Shown: positions 24,126-31,963 of the stretch, in pieces | Layout of the letters: each line of letters starts with the position of its first letter | Position numbering within the stretch: position 1 is the first letter of the stretch | DNA from: an uncultured Oscillospiraceae bacterium | GTDB lineage: Bacteria; Bacillota; Clostridia; Oscillospirales; Oscillospiraceae | Assembly: GCA_934589065.1 (NCBI GenBank) | Contig: CAKTNN010000025.1 | Span: 1 to 32,870 of the forward strand | Length of the DNA stretch: 32,870 bases | Reading direction: 5' to 3' | Notes under the pieces: generated by a model | Told to the model about the DNA's origin: nothing | The model's database searches: none | Seen by the model: only the letters and a program-made list of their open reading frames with translations | Translations under genes and position numbers: made by a program

Positions 24126-24957
24126 TAAGGCCAGCGCTAATGGCATTCGGTCGCAGCAGGAGAACTCCATCGATGTCCTGTTTTTGGGGGACAGCGAGGC
24201 CTACTCCGGTTTTATCCCACTGGAATTGTGGAAGGAAACGGGAATTACCAGCTTTGTTTGCAGCTCTTTGGACCAGAAAATGTACGAAACCTGGGAGCTT
24301 GCCCAAATGGCCTTTGCCTATCAGAGCCCAAAGGTGGTGGTGCTGGAGACCAATGTGCTCTACCGGGTTTATCCCAGCACCGATGCGCTGATTCCCAGCG
24401 TGGAACCCTATATCCCGGCCCTGCGGTACCATGATCGGTGGAAAAGCCTGACGCTGGCGGATTTCACCCAGCGTCCCCACTATACGGCCCAGTCCCCGGA
24501 CCGGGGGTATCATCTTTTGACGGGAGCCCAGCGTGCGGATATCGAGGGCTATATGCGCCCTATGGAGGAGTGGGAACCGCTTTCCCGGCAAAACCGGGAG
24601 TATCTGCAAAAAATTGCCGACCTGTGCCGGGAAAAGAATGCCCAGCTGATTCTCTTCAGCGTTCCCAGCCCCACCAACTGGACGGTTCGCCGGCACAATA
24701 CCGTGGGGGATACCGCCGGGGAGCTGGACGTGCCCTACCTGGACGGAAACCTGATGGATTTGGGTATTGACTGGGATCTGGATACCTACGATGCCGGTGA
24801 TCATCTGAATTACTATGGCGCAGCCAAGGTGACTGCTTTCTTGGCGGACTACCTGCAGCAGAACGCACACCTGACCGACCACCGCCAGGATCCCGCTTTT
24901 GCCCAGTGGGACGTGGATTATGAGGCCTTCTGCCAGCGCCTGGCAGAAGCGCAGTGA
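24013..24957 (+). CDS. Membrane-anchored SGNH-like protein, paralogue C
   Basis: The 314-residue protein has an N-terminal anchor and SGNH-like domain: VLFLGDSEAYSG with candidate catalytic Ser, SPKVVVLETNVLY, RYHDRWKSLTLADF, SVPSPTNW and DAGDHLNYYGAAKVT with the candidate Asp/His. GC content and codon use match the rest of the window, unlike paralogue B. The TTG at 24013 lies 9 nt after AAGGAG; no ATG fits. It is the last of three tandem paralogues and ends before a strong bidirectional terminator. Function is unknown; cell-surface polymer modification is a reasonable but unproven guess. Confidence 0.65.
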   Translation: MLKKILRSILFVGVLLILLIPLGLLLEPKNNTEEAGMYKASANGIRSQQENSIDVLFLGDSEAYSGFIPLELWKETGITSFVCSSLDQKMYETWELAQMAFAYQSPKVVVLETNVLYRVYPSTDALIPSVEPYIPALRYHDRWKSLTLADFTQRPHYTAQSPDRGYHLLTGAQRADIEGYMRPMEEWEPLSRQNREYLQKIADLCREKNAQLILFSVPSPTNWTVRRHNTVGDTAGELDVPYLDGNLMDLGIDWDLDTYDAGDHLNYYGAAKVTAFLADYLQQNAHLTDHRQDPAFAQWDVDYEAFCQRLAEAQ

Positions 24958-25033
24958 CAAAATGCAGGAATCATGCCCCCTATATGAGTAGATAGCAAAA
25001 AGAAAGCTGTCATTGCAAACCGGCTTCCATACG

Positions 25034-25073
25034 AAAAAAGCTCCACAGGCACCGGCCTGTGGAGCTTTTTTTG
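25034..25073. terminator. Bidirectional terminator between paralogue C and degV
   Basis: A perfect stem AAAAAAGCTCCACAGGC (25034-25050) with its complement (25055-25071) around loop ACCG, with A-run and T-run ends. It fits both the plus-strand paralogue C and the minus-strand degV transcripts. Confidence 0.9.
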
Positions 25074-25090
25074 CACGATGGGCGAGGCCC

Positions 25091-25954
25091 TTACCGCTCT
25101 TTCCCGTAGAAGAAAACTGCCAGCATACCGGGGCCGACGTGGGCGCCGGAAAAGGGCTCATGGGAGACAAGAATCAGTTCCTTGGGCTGGGCAACCTCCC
25201 GGATGCGCTGGGCAAGAAGCTGGGCATCTTCCAGGCAGTCGCCGTGGGAAATGGCAACAATCCGGTTTTGGGCATCCAGCTGCTTCTCGGCGTACTTTTC
25301 CACCAGAGCATCAATAGCCTTTTTCCGGCCCCGAACCTTGCCACAGGAGACAATGTGCCCATCGGCAGTCCCGTAGAGAATGGGCTTGATGTTCAGTACG
25401 GTTCCAATCATAGCGGTTGCGCCGCCCACCCGTCCGCTGCGCTTCAGGAAATTCAGGTCGTCCACGGTAAAATACTGGCAGATATGGGGCACATCTGCGT
25501 CCAGCATTGCGGCGGCCTGACGGACAGGGGTGCCCATGTGACTGAGCTCCGCTGCCCGGATGGCAAGCAAACCGCTGCCAAAGCCGCAGCCCCGGGAATC
25601 CACGATATGGATGAACCGGTCGGGGAATTCCTCTTCCAGCTCGTGCTTGGCGCAGATTGCCGCCTGATAGGTTCCGCTGATGCCGGAAGACATGGCAATA
25701 TAGATGGCGTCCTGACCCTGCTCCAGTGCGGTGCGGAAGTGGGAGAGGAACAGGTGGGTGTTCAGCAGACTGGTGGTAACCTTGCAGCCGCTTTTCAGCT
25801 GCTCGTAATAGGCGTGGGCATCAAAGCTGTCCACATCCCCCAGGTATTCCTTCTGGACACCTTCTACGGTATAGCTGCAGGGCAGCAGCGTAATGCCGTC
25901 CAGCTTGGATGCGGGCAGATTGGCACTGCCGTCTGTAAATACAACAAATGACAT
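25091..25954 (-). CDS. DegV family fatty-acid-binding protein
   Basis: The 287-residue product opens with VVFTDGSANLPASKL, close to the usual DegV start of a TDS/TDG loop. It has YIAMSSGISGTYQAA and IVDSRGCGFGSG, the regions that line the lipid pocket, then DDLNFLKRSGRVGGATAMIGTVLNIKPIL, the strongest family mark. DegV/FakB proteins bind a fatty acid and, in Firmicutes, can present it to the kinase FakA; no fakA is seen here. An in-frame reading up to 26101 exists, but GGAGGT 7 nt before the ATG at 25954 and the family N-terminus decide the start. A promoter lies at 26033-26061. Confidence 0.92.
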   Translation of the reverse strand: MSFVVFTDGSANLPASKLDGITLLPCSYTVEGVQKEYLGDVDSFDAHAYYEQLKSGCKVTTSLLNTHLFLSHFRTALEQGQDAIYIAMSSGISGTYQAAICAKHELEEEFPDRFIHIVDSRGCGFGSGLLAIRAAELSHMGTPVRQAAAMLDADVPHICQYFTVDDLNFLKRSGRVGGATAMIGTVLNIKPILYGTADGHIVSCGKVRGRKKAIDALVEKYAEKQLDAQNRIVAISHGDCLEDAQLLAQRIREVAQPKELILVSHEPFSGAHVGPGMLAVFFYGKER

Positions 25955-26032
25955 AATAAGACCTCCGGGTTTCAGAAAGGACAAAAAAGGAGTACACCCA
26001 AACAGCGGCGCGCCCTTGTTATCTCTGAAATA

Positions 26033-26061
26033 ATTATATCGAAAATTCCCCCTTCGCGCAA
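26033..26061 (-). promoter_or_regulatory. Promoter of degV
   Basis: On the minus strand: TTGCGC (26061-26056), 17-bp spacer, TATAAT (26038-26033). The -10 is perfect and the -35 weak. The -35 region overlaps the hairpin that probably ends thrC. Confidence 0.5.
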
Positions 26062-26073
26062 GGGCGAAGGGGG
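26041..26073 (-). terminator. Terminator after thrC
   Basis: CCCCCTTCGC (26048-26057) pairs with GCGAAGGGGG (26064-26073). On the minus strand it is followed by AATTTTC. A second, longer bulged hairpin (26106-26141, CTACTGCCAG with its complement, then TAGAA/TTCTA) lies closer to thrC. Confidence 0.6.
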
Positions 26074-26105
26074 AAAAGTTTATCGACTGTTGCGATTCCA
26101 CCGCT

Positions 26106-26141
26106 CTACTGCCAGAGTAGAAGGGATTCTACTGGCAGTAG
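26106..26141. repeat. Bulged inverted repeat downstream of thrC
   Basis: The arms CTACTGCCAG-AG-TAGAA and TTCTACTGGCAGTAG give 15 pairs with a 2-nt bulge and loop GGGA. There is no T-run on either strand, so it is not a classical terminator. It may stabilise the thrC 3' end. Confidence 0.55.
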
Positions 26142-26191
26142 AACAGCATTTTATCACAAAAATATGCAAAAATGGACGGAAAGCAGAACTT

Positions 26192-27637
26192 TTACCCCTG
26201 CAAAACGTAGCGCAGCATTTCGCTCTTTGCAATCACATCGGTGTGCCGCTCCGGCTTGCCCCGGAGGGCGGCGAGGTTCTTGGGAATGGGAACGCCGGTG
26301 AGCCGGTTCAGCCGCTCCATCCGTTCAAATTCGCTGCCCTGGGTGTCGCCGCCAATGGCGGTGAGCACGGCGGTGGAGAATTTATAGGGGGAGGCGGTGG
26401 AGAGCACCACCATGGCATTCCGGGAGCCGGACTTTTTCCGGTAGCTTTCCGCTGCGCCCCAGCCGGAGGCGGTGTGGGGATCCATCAGATAGTTTTCTTC
26501 CCGGTATACCCGACCGATGATCTCCTGAGCCCGGGCATCGTCGCAGAAGTCGGCGGCAAATTCCGCCTGAATGGCGGATAGCAGCTGGGGAGGAACCTGG
26601 TAAAAACCCTTCTCCTGCAAATCCTTCATGAGCCCGTCCACCAGTGCCGTATCCCCGGAGAGCAGATACAGAAGCCGCTCCAGATTGGACGATACCAGAA
26701 TATCCATGGAAGGCGAGGCGGTTTTCAGCAGGGGACGGCGGCGGTCATAAATTCCGGTGGTGATAAAATCTGTCAGAACGTTATTGGCGTTGGAGGCGCA
26801 GATCAGTTTCCCCACAGGCAGCCCCAGCTTCTTTGCCAGGTAGCCTGCCAGAATATCGCCGAAGTTTCCGGTGGGCACGCTGAAATCCACGGCATCCCCC
26901 AGCCGGATGGCCTCCCGGTCCAGAAGATCCCGGTAGGCACGGAAGTAGTACATAATCTGGGGCGCCAGCCGACCGATGTTGATGGAATTGGCGGAAGAAA
27001 GCCGGAAGGGGAGCGTCTGCCCCTGGGTTTCCTGGAAGATTTTCTTCACCCCGGTCTGGGCATCGTCAAAGTTGCCCTCCACGGCGCACACGGAAACATT
27101 GCTGCCCTCCTGGGTCACCATCTGGGCCCGCTGCACCTGGGATACGCCGCCGTAGGGGTAGAATACGCAGATACTCACCCCAGGTACATCCTGAAAGCCT
27201 ACCAGGGCCGCCTTGCCGGTATCTCCGGAGGTGGCGGTGAGAATGCGGATTTCCTCGGTAATGCCTTTCTCCGTCTTGGCGGCGGTCAATAGCTGAGGCA
27301 GCATGCTCAGCGCCACATCCTTAAAGGCGGAGGTTGGGCCCCGGAAGAGCTCCAGCACATTCATATCGCCCACGGCTACGGTGGGAGTCAGGTCTTCTGT
27401 TTCAAATTTTCCGGTGTAGGCCCGCTTTACCAGCTCCCCCATATTGGGGATGTCCGGCAGAAGGGCGGAGAGGATTGCCTGAGACATCTGCTGGCTTTCA
27501 AGACGCAGGCAATGCTGCCAATCGAATGCCGGAAGAGCTTCGGGCACATACAGGCCGCCGTCCGGGGCAAGACCCTGCAGAACCGCCTGAGCGCTGTCAA
27601 CAGCGGGGGTATGCCCCCGGGTGGAAATATAATCCAT
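26192..27637 (-). CDS. thrC: Threonine synthase
   Basis: ThrC converts O-phosphohomoserine to threonine with pyridoxal phosphate. The product has 481 residues, the long-type synthase. The N-terminus MDYISTRGHTPAVDSAQAVLQGLAPDGGLYVPE is standard for the family. FRGPTSAFKDVAL carries the PLP lysine (Lys106), TATSGDTGKAALVGF lies in the PLP/substrate site, and SVPTGNFGDILAGY binds the cofactor phosphate. An in-frame reading from 27838 is excluded by GGAGG 8 nt before the ATG at 27637 and by the promoter at 27727-27755. It is divergent from hom, whose product feeds the same pathway. Confidence 0.95.
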   Translation of the reverse strand: MDYISTRGHTPAVDSAQAVLQGLAPDGGLYVPEALPAFDWQHCLRLESQQMSQAILSALLPDIPNMGELVKRAYTGKFETEDLTPTVAVGDMNVLELFRGPTSAFKDVALSMLPQLLTAAKTEKGITEEIRILTATSGDTGKAALVGFQDVPGVSICVFYPYGGVSQVQRAQMVTQEGSNVSVCAVEGNFDDAQTGVKKIFQETQGQTLPFRLSSANSINIGRLAPQIMYYFRAYRDLLDREAIRLGDAVDFSVPTGNFGDILAGYLAKKLGLPVGKLICASNANNVLTDFITTGIYDRRRPLLKTASPSMDILVSSNLERLLYLLSGDTALVDGLMKDLQEKGFYQVPPQLLSAIQAEFAADFCDDARAQEIIGRVYREENYLMDPHTASGWGAAESYRKKSGSRNAMVVLSTASPYKFSTAVLTAIGGDTQGSEFERMERLNRLTGVPIPKNLAALRGKPERHTDVIAKSEMLRYVLQG

Positions 27638-27707
27638 AGCAAAAACCTCCTGTATAATTGCACAAAAGAAATGGAAAACCAGGGGAAACCATTGCATTTC
27701 CTTGCAA

Positions 27708-27736
27708 TTGCATTTTTTGTAGGTATATGATATACT
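27708..27736 (+). promoter_or_regulatory. Promoter of hom
   Basis: TTGCAT (27708-27713), 17-bp spacer and TATACT (27731-27736). The transcript start is expected near 27743, within the opposing promoter. Confidence 0.6.
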
Positions 27737-27755
27737 GACTAAAAGAAAAAAGCAA
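27727..27755 (-). promoter_or_regulatory. Promoter of thrC
   Basis: On the minus strand: TTGCTT (27755-27750), 17-bp spacer, TATCAT (27732-27727). Its -10 box overlaps the -10 box of the opposing hom promoter by two bases. Confidence 0.55.
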
Positions 27756-27800
27756 GTGTTTTTCCTACATATACACATTTGCAGGAATGGAGAGAGAATT

Positions 27801-28925
27801 ATGCGAATTGGACTGCTGGGCTTCGGCACCGTGGGCAAGGGCGTTTACGAAATCACCGCGCCGAGGGAGGATATGACCGTTGTGCGAGTGCTGTGCCGCC
27901 GGGATCTGACTCTGAAGGATGCCCAGGTCACACACAATTTTGACGATATCCTGCTGGATCCCACCATCGATACGGTGGTAGAGGCCGTTGGCGGGCTTCA
28001 CCCGGCCTACGAGTATGTCCGCAGCGCCATCGAGGCGGGGAAAAACGTGGCAACTGCCAATAAGGCCCTGATTGCAACCTACTATGATGAGCTGATTCCT
28101 TTGGCGGAGAAAAAAGGCGTGTTTCTGCGCTGCACCGCCTCCGTGGGCGGCGGCATCGGCTGGCTCAGCGAATTGGAGCGGGCAAGCCGGATTGAGCGAA
28201 TTCACCACGTAGGCGGCATTATGAACGGAACCTGCAACTATATTCTCGATTCCATGACCCGCCTGGGGCTGGGCTATAGCGAGGCCCTTCGTCAGGCCCA
28301 GAGCCTGGGCTATGCCGAGGCAGACCCCACCACCGATGTGGAGGGCATCGATACCTGGCACAAGCTGATTGTCTCTGCAAACATTGGCTTCGGGGTCAGC
28401 CTGGATACCTCCAATATCCCCGCCGCCGGTATCTCCCGGATTGGCGCGGAGGATGTGGCGAATTTCAGCGCCAACGGCCTGGTGTGCAAGCTGGTTTCCA
28501 CGGCGGATTGCCGCAGCGGCAGCTACAGCGCTTTTGTGCAGCCCACCCTGTACCCCCTGGGTCAGCCGGAGGCGGCAGTGCCTGCCAACTACAATCTCAT
28601 CACTCTGGAGGGAGATGTGTCCGGCCGCCAGAGCTTTTTCGGGCAGGGGGCAGGCCGGTATCCCACTGCGTATAATGTGGTGCAGGACTGCGTGGATTTC
28701 ACCAAGGGCAAGGGCTTCTACCGCCCCTTTGGAGCGAAGGTCACCGTAGACAACGGCGTAAAGCTGCGCTACTATGTCCGTGGGACGGAGGATGCCTGGC
28801 TCAAGGAGCACACGGCTTCCCATTTTGGTGCTGCCGCAGTGACGGAAGAGGTCAGCGTAGAGGAAATGCACCGCTGGCTGCGTGACCACAAGGAGGCCTT
28901 TATCGCCGCCTTTGCGCTGGTGTAA
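27801..28925 (+). CDS. hom: Homoserine dehydrogenase, short form without ACT domain
   Basis: Hom reduces aspartate semialdehyde to homoserine with NAD(P)H, the branch point toward threonine and methionine. The 374-residue product starts with the dinucleotide-binding loop GLLGFGTVGKGVYE (Gly7, Gly9, Gly12). It then has VVEAVGGLHPAYEYV, ATANKALIA, and the catalytic-domain signature GIMNGTCNYILDSM followed by YAEADPTTDVEGIDT. Many Firmicute enzymes exceed 400 residues because of a C-terminal ACT domain; this one ends right after the catalytic domain and shows none, so feedback by threonine through that domain is not expected. The ATG at 27801 follows GGAGAG; an earlier in-frame ATG at 27756 is less likely. 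Confidence 0.93.
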   Translation: MRIGLLGFGTVGKGVYEITAPREDMTVVRVLCRRDLTLKDAQVTHNFDDILLDPTIDTVVEAVGGLHPAYEYVRSAIEAGKNVATANKALIATYYDELIPLAEKKGVFLRCTASVGGGIGWLSELERASRIERIHHVGGIMNGTCNYILDSMTRLGLGYSEALRQAQSLGYAEADPTTDVEGIDTWHKLIVSANIGFGVSLDTSNIPAAGISRIGAEDVANFSANGLVCKLVSTADCRSGSYSAFVQPTLYPLGQPEAAVPANYNLITLEGDVSGRQSFFGQGAGRYPTAYNVVQDCVDFTKGKGFYRPFGAKVTVDNGVKLRYYVRGTEDAWLKEHTASHFGAAAVTEEVSVEEMHRWLRDHKEAFIAAFALV

Positions 28926-28966
28926 GGGCTGATGCCCGTAGGGGAAAAGCCCGTATCCGGGCTTTC
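28926..28966 (+). promoter_or_regulatory. Small hairpins between hom and lysC
   Basis: GGGC/GCCC (28926-28937) and an 8-bp stem (28946-28953 with 28958-28965, loop TATC) sit in the 59-bp gap. Two copies of GCCCGTA (28934-28940 and 28949-28955) could compete for the same partner. No T-tract follows, so lysC is probably co-transcribed. Confidence 0.4.
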
Positions 28967-28984
28967 AGAAAAGAGGTAACGAAC

Positions 28985-30298
28985 ATGAAAGTTGTAAAAT
29001 TTGGCGGCTCCTCCATGGCAGATGCGGGCCAGTACCGAAAGGTTCGGGATATATTGCTTGCCGACCCGGAGCGCCGGGTGGTGGTGGTTTCCGCCGCAGG
29101 CAAGCGGAACAAGCAGGATCACAAAATCACAGACCTGCTGTATTTGTGCTATGCCCACACCCAGTATGGTGTGGATTGCTCCGGAGTTTTTGAGATGATC
29201 ACCTCCCGCTACCGGGAGATTGCCCGCGACCTGGGCCTGACCATCGATTTGGAGCCGGAGTTTGCCGCATTAAAGGCCAAACTGGACAATAAGAACATCA
29301 CTCAGGATGAGCTTGCCAGCCGGGGCGAATACTTTTCCGCCAAGCTGATGGCGGACTTCCTGGGCTTCCAGTTTATCGATGCCGCAGACTGGATCCATTT
29401 CCGCTTTGACGGCACGGTGGACCAGGAGGCCAGCTACGAGGCCTTGCGGATTCAGGTCACCGGCCCGGGGGTGGTGATTCCCGGCTTCTACGGTCAGCTG
29501 CCTGACGGAAAAATCAAGACCTTTACCCGGGGCGGCAGCGATATCACCGGCGCTCTGGCGGCGGCGGCGCTGGACGCGGACGTCTATGAAAACTGGACGG
29601 ATGTATCCGGTATCCTCATGGCTGACCCCAGAATCGTGGAAAATCCCCAGACCATTCCCCAGGTTACGTATGATGAATTGCGGGAGCTGAGCTACAGCGG
29701 CGCCCAGGTGCTCCACGAGGGAACCATCTTCCCCGTCCGGGAGAAGAACATTCCTCTGAACATCCGCAATACCAATGCCCCCATGGATCCCGGAACCATG
29801 ATTCAGGAGCGGTTTGAAGGGGATACCGATCCCCACCGCTTTATTACCGGTGTTACGGGAAAGAAGGACTTTACCATCATTTCCCTGACCAAGCGGGGCA
29901 TGAGCAACGAGGTGGGCGTGCTGCGGAAGGTGCTGACGGTTTTGGAGCGGCACAATATTTCTGTGGACTATGTGCCCAACGGCATTGATAATGTTTCCGT
30001 TGTGCTGCCCACCGAGGCGGTGGCCTCCAGCCTGTATACCATTCTGGGGGAGATCCAGAAGGAAGTGGAGCCGGATAGCCTGACCGTGCACGATCAGATT
30101 GCCGTGGTTGCCGCCGTCGGTCGGAAGATGGCCTTCCGCCCCGGTATTTCCGGTCAGATTTTCGCCACTCTGGGCCAGGCGGGCATCAATATCCGCATGA
30201 TCAACCAGGGCCCTGACGAACTGAATATCATCTTCGGCGTGGACAACCGGGATTTCTCCGATGCCATCCGGGTGCTGTATAACAGCTTTGTGAAGTAA
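28985..30298 (+). CDS. lysC: Aspartate kinase
   Basis: Aspartate kinase phosphorylates aspartate, the first step to lysine, threonine and methionine. The product has 437 residues. The kinase N-terminus is VVKFGGSSMADAGQYRKV (Lys5 and the GGSS loop). FTRGGSDITGALAAAALDADVYENWTDVSGILMADPR carries the family signature, and SYSGAQVLHEGTIFPV follows. The C-terminal part holds tandem ACT domains (about 295-437; LRKVLTVLERHNISVDYVPNGIDNVSVVL and GQAGINIRMINQGPDELNIIFGV), the site of feedback by lysine and/or threonine. GAGGTAACG precedes the ATG. No lysine riboswitch was seen upstream. Confidence 0.94.
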   Translation: MKVVKFGGSSMADAGQYRKVRDILLADPERRVVVVSAAGKRNKQDHKITDLLYLCYAHTQYGVDCSGVFEMITSRYREIARDLGLTIDLEPEFAALKAKLDNKNITQDELASRGEYFSAKLMADFLGFQFIDAADWIHFRFDGTVDQEASYEALRIQVTGPGVVIPGFYGQLPDGKIKTFTRGGSDITGALAAAALDADVYENWTDVSGILMADPRIVENPQTIPQVTYDELRELSYSGAQVLHEGTIFPVREKNIPLNIRNTNAPMDPGTMIQERFEGDTDPHRFITGVTGKKDFTIISLTKRGMSNEVGVLRKVLTVLERHNISVDYVPNGIDNVSVVLPTEAVASSLYTILGEIQKEVEPDSLTVHDQIAVVAAVGRKMAFRPGISGQIFATLGQAGINIRMINQGPDELNIIFGVDNRDFSDAIRVLYNSFVK

Positions 30299-30325
30299 AA
30301 GCCTGTTTACGTATAGAAAGTGTGC

Positions 30326-30517
30326 GAAAGCCTCCCTTGTGTAAAGGGAGGTGGCGCGCGAAGCGCGACGGAGGGATTGACAACCAGCCAGCGGTTTGCA
30401 ATGTGCGCTATTAAAAAGCAAGAATCTGTGCAAATATAGCCTACCACAAATACTCTGCGCAACAATCCATCAGTCAGCCTGACGGCTGACAGCACCCTTT
30501 ACACAAGGGAGCCTTTC
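30326..30517. mobile_element. 192-bp inverted-repeat element between lysC and asd (MITE-like)
   Basis: The ends are 23-nt imperfect inverted repeats: GAAAGCCTCCCTTGTGTAAAGGG at the left (30326-30348; given here only to show its match) differs at one position from the complement of 30495-30517. Internally the left half has GGTGGCGCGCGAAGCGCGACGGAGGGATTG-type sequence and the right half carries an inverted GGATTG and a TCAGCC/GGCTGA hairpin. It encodes no protein. It resembles a widespread non-autonomous repeat of gut Clostridia, from memory only. It separates lysC from asd. Confidence 0.6.
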
Positions 30518-30562
30518 TTACATAGTTTATTCGTTTATAATTATAATAAGGAGGAAACCATT

Positions 30563-31564
30563 ATGAAAGAGTATACCGTTGCTGTCCTGGGTGCCACCGG
30601 CGCTGTGGGACAGGAAATGATCAAGATTCTCCAGGAGCGCAATTTCCCTGTGGGCAAGCTCGTTCCTCTTGCCAGCGCCAGAAGCGCCGGAAAGACCCTG
30701 AAGTTCAAGGGGGAGGATGTCGCCATTGTGGAGGCCAAGGATGAGGCCTTCCAGGGAGTGGACATTGTTCTGGGCGCTGCGGAAAACGACATTGCAAAGC
30801 GCTTTGCCCCCGCCATCGTCAAGGCCGGTGCTGTCTTTGTGGATAATTCCTCCGCCTTCCGCCTGGATCCCAATGTGCCCCTCATCGTGCCGGAAATCAA
30901 TCCGGAGGATGTAAAAAATCACCACGGCATTATCTCCAACCCCAACTGCTCCACCATCATCACCGTTACGGCAGTGAATGCCCTGAATGCCCTGTCCCCC
31001 ATCCACACCATGACCGCCTCTACCTATCAGGCCGTTTCCGGTGCCGGCGCAGGCGGCCCCATTGAGCTGATGAACGAGGTGGAGGCCATCCGGGAGGGAA
31101 AGGAATATGAGCCCAAGGTATTCTCCCACCAGATTGCCTATAACCTGATCCCCCAGATCGGCGGCGAGCAGTTTGAGGGCTACACCAGTGAAGAGATGAA
31201 GATGCAGAACGAGGGCAGGAAAATCATGCACCTGCCGGAGCTGAAGGTCAGCTGCACCTGCGTCCGGGTTCCTGTGGTACGCAGCCATTCCATCTCTGTA
31301 AGCCTGCATTTTGATAAGCACATCTCCGTAAAGGAGGCCCAGGAGGCCATTGCCAAGGCCCCCGGCTGCAAGCTGGTGGATGATCTGGCAAACAAGCAGT
31401 ATCCCATGCCTCTGGATACCAGCGACCAGGATATCGTTTTCGTAGGCCGGATTCGCCCTGACCTGACGGATGACAACGGCCTGTGCCTGTGGTGCTGCGG
31501 CGACCAGGTGAGAAAGGGCGCTGCCACCAACGCCATCCAGATCGCAGAACTGCTGGTAAAGTAA
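30563..31564 (+). CDS. asd: Aspartate-semialdehyde dehydrogenase
   Basis: Asd reduces aspartyl phosphate to aspartate semialdehyde with NADPH, supplying both hom and lysine/peptidoglycan synthesis. The product has 333 residues. The N-terminal cofactor motif is VLGATGAVGQEM (9-20), FVDNSSAFRLDPNVPLIVPE follows, and the catalytic Cys129 lies in ISNPNCSTI. YQAVSGAGAGG and the substrate-binding RVPVVRSHS region complete the active site. AAGGAGG lies about 8 nt before the ATG. TATAAT boxes just upstream are too close to the ribosome site to be its promoter, so it is probably read from lysC through the repeat element, or from a promoter inside it. Confidence 0.95.
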   Translation: MKEYTVAVLGATGAVGQEMIKILQERNFPVGKLVPLASARSAGKTLKFKGEDVAIVEAKDEAFQGVDIVLGAAENDIAKRFAPAIVKAGAVFVDNSSAFRLDPNVPLIVPEINPEDVKNHHGIISNPNCSTIITVTAVNALNALSPIHTMTASTYQAVSGAGAGGPIELMNEVEAIREGKEYEPKVFSHQIAYNLIPQIGGEQFEGYTSEEMKMQNEGRKIMHLPELKVSCTCVRVPVVRSHSISVSLHFDKHISVKEAQEAIAKAPGCKLVDDLANKQYPMPLDTSDQDIVFVGRIRPDLTDDNGLCLWCCGDQVRKGAATNAIQIAELLVK

Positions 31565-31570
31565 AAATCC

Positions 31571-31608
31571 GGAAAGCCGCCCCGATAGCATCGTGGCGGC
31601 TTTCCTTA
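31571..31608 (+). terminator. Terminator after asd
   Basis: GGAAAGCCGCC (31571-31581) pairs with GGCGGCTTTCC (31595-31605), extended inside by CGAT/ATCG around AGC. The tail TTATG is only weakly T-rich. Confidence 0.7.
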
Positions 31609-31643
31609 TGCCCGGAAACCGCATCAGCAGGTACATAGAGAAG

Positions 31644-31775
31644 ATTCCCGAGGCAGTGACATCGGTCACTGCCTCGGAATGACGCAGGGGACGTCATTGC
31701 TTTCCCGGCGCGCGCAGTCTCCGCTCTCGTCATTGCGAACCAGTCCGCTTTCCTGGTGCGGCAATCTTACGCCCG
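31644..31775. repeat. Palindromic intergenic repeats after asd
   Basis: A strong 13-bp hairpin CCGAGGCAGTGAC (31648-31660) with its complement (31665-31677) is followed by a GACGTCATTGC stretch and a second palindromic unit, TCATTGCGAACCAG...CTGGTGCGGCAAT (about 31730-31767). From memory, similar ATTGCGAACCAG units are dispersed in genomes of this bacterial group. No gene is supported between 31565 and 31960. Confidence 0.5.
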
Positions 31776-31909
31776 GACAATTGGGGAAGCCCGCACAAAG
31801 GAAAATAGGTGCAGCATACGCCTGGTCAAACGGATGATTGCGGAGTTTTGTGCATCCTGCCCATTCGGGAAAGACGTAACTTGCGCATTTTGTGATCGGT
31901 GCACAAAAA

Positions 31910-31941
31910 CAAACCCCGCAGCCTTTGGGCTGCGGGGTTTG
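31910..31941. terminator. 14-bp GC-rich hairpin before a small ORF
   Basis: CAAACCCCGCAGCC (31910-31923) pairs perfectly with its complement (31928-31941), loop TTTG. The T-run lies on the minus strand, although no minus-strand gene is present; on the plus strand it is followed by CAACAAAAAAG, so there it may be a leader hairpin. Confidence 0.45.
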
Positions 31942-31963
31942 CAACAAAAAAGAGGAGAGGAAA

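Noticed and set aside
27638..27800. T-box or threonine attenuator between thrC and hom
   Set aside because: No terminator stem, T-box sequence or threonine-rich leader peptide is visible; only promoters.
28926..28984. Lysine riboswitch before lysC
   Set aside because: The gap is only 59 bp, far too short, and lacks the conserved core.
30536..30547. Two TATAAT boxes as the asd promoter
   Set aside because: They lie immediately before the ribosome-binding site, so the transcript would start within it, and no fitting -35 box is present.
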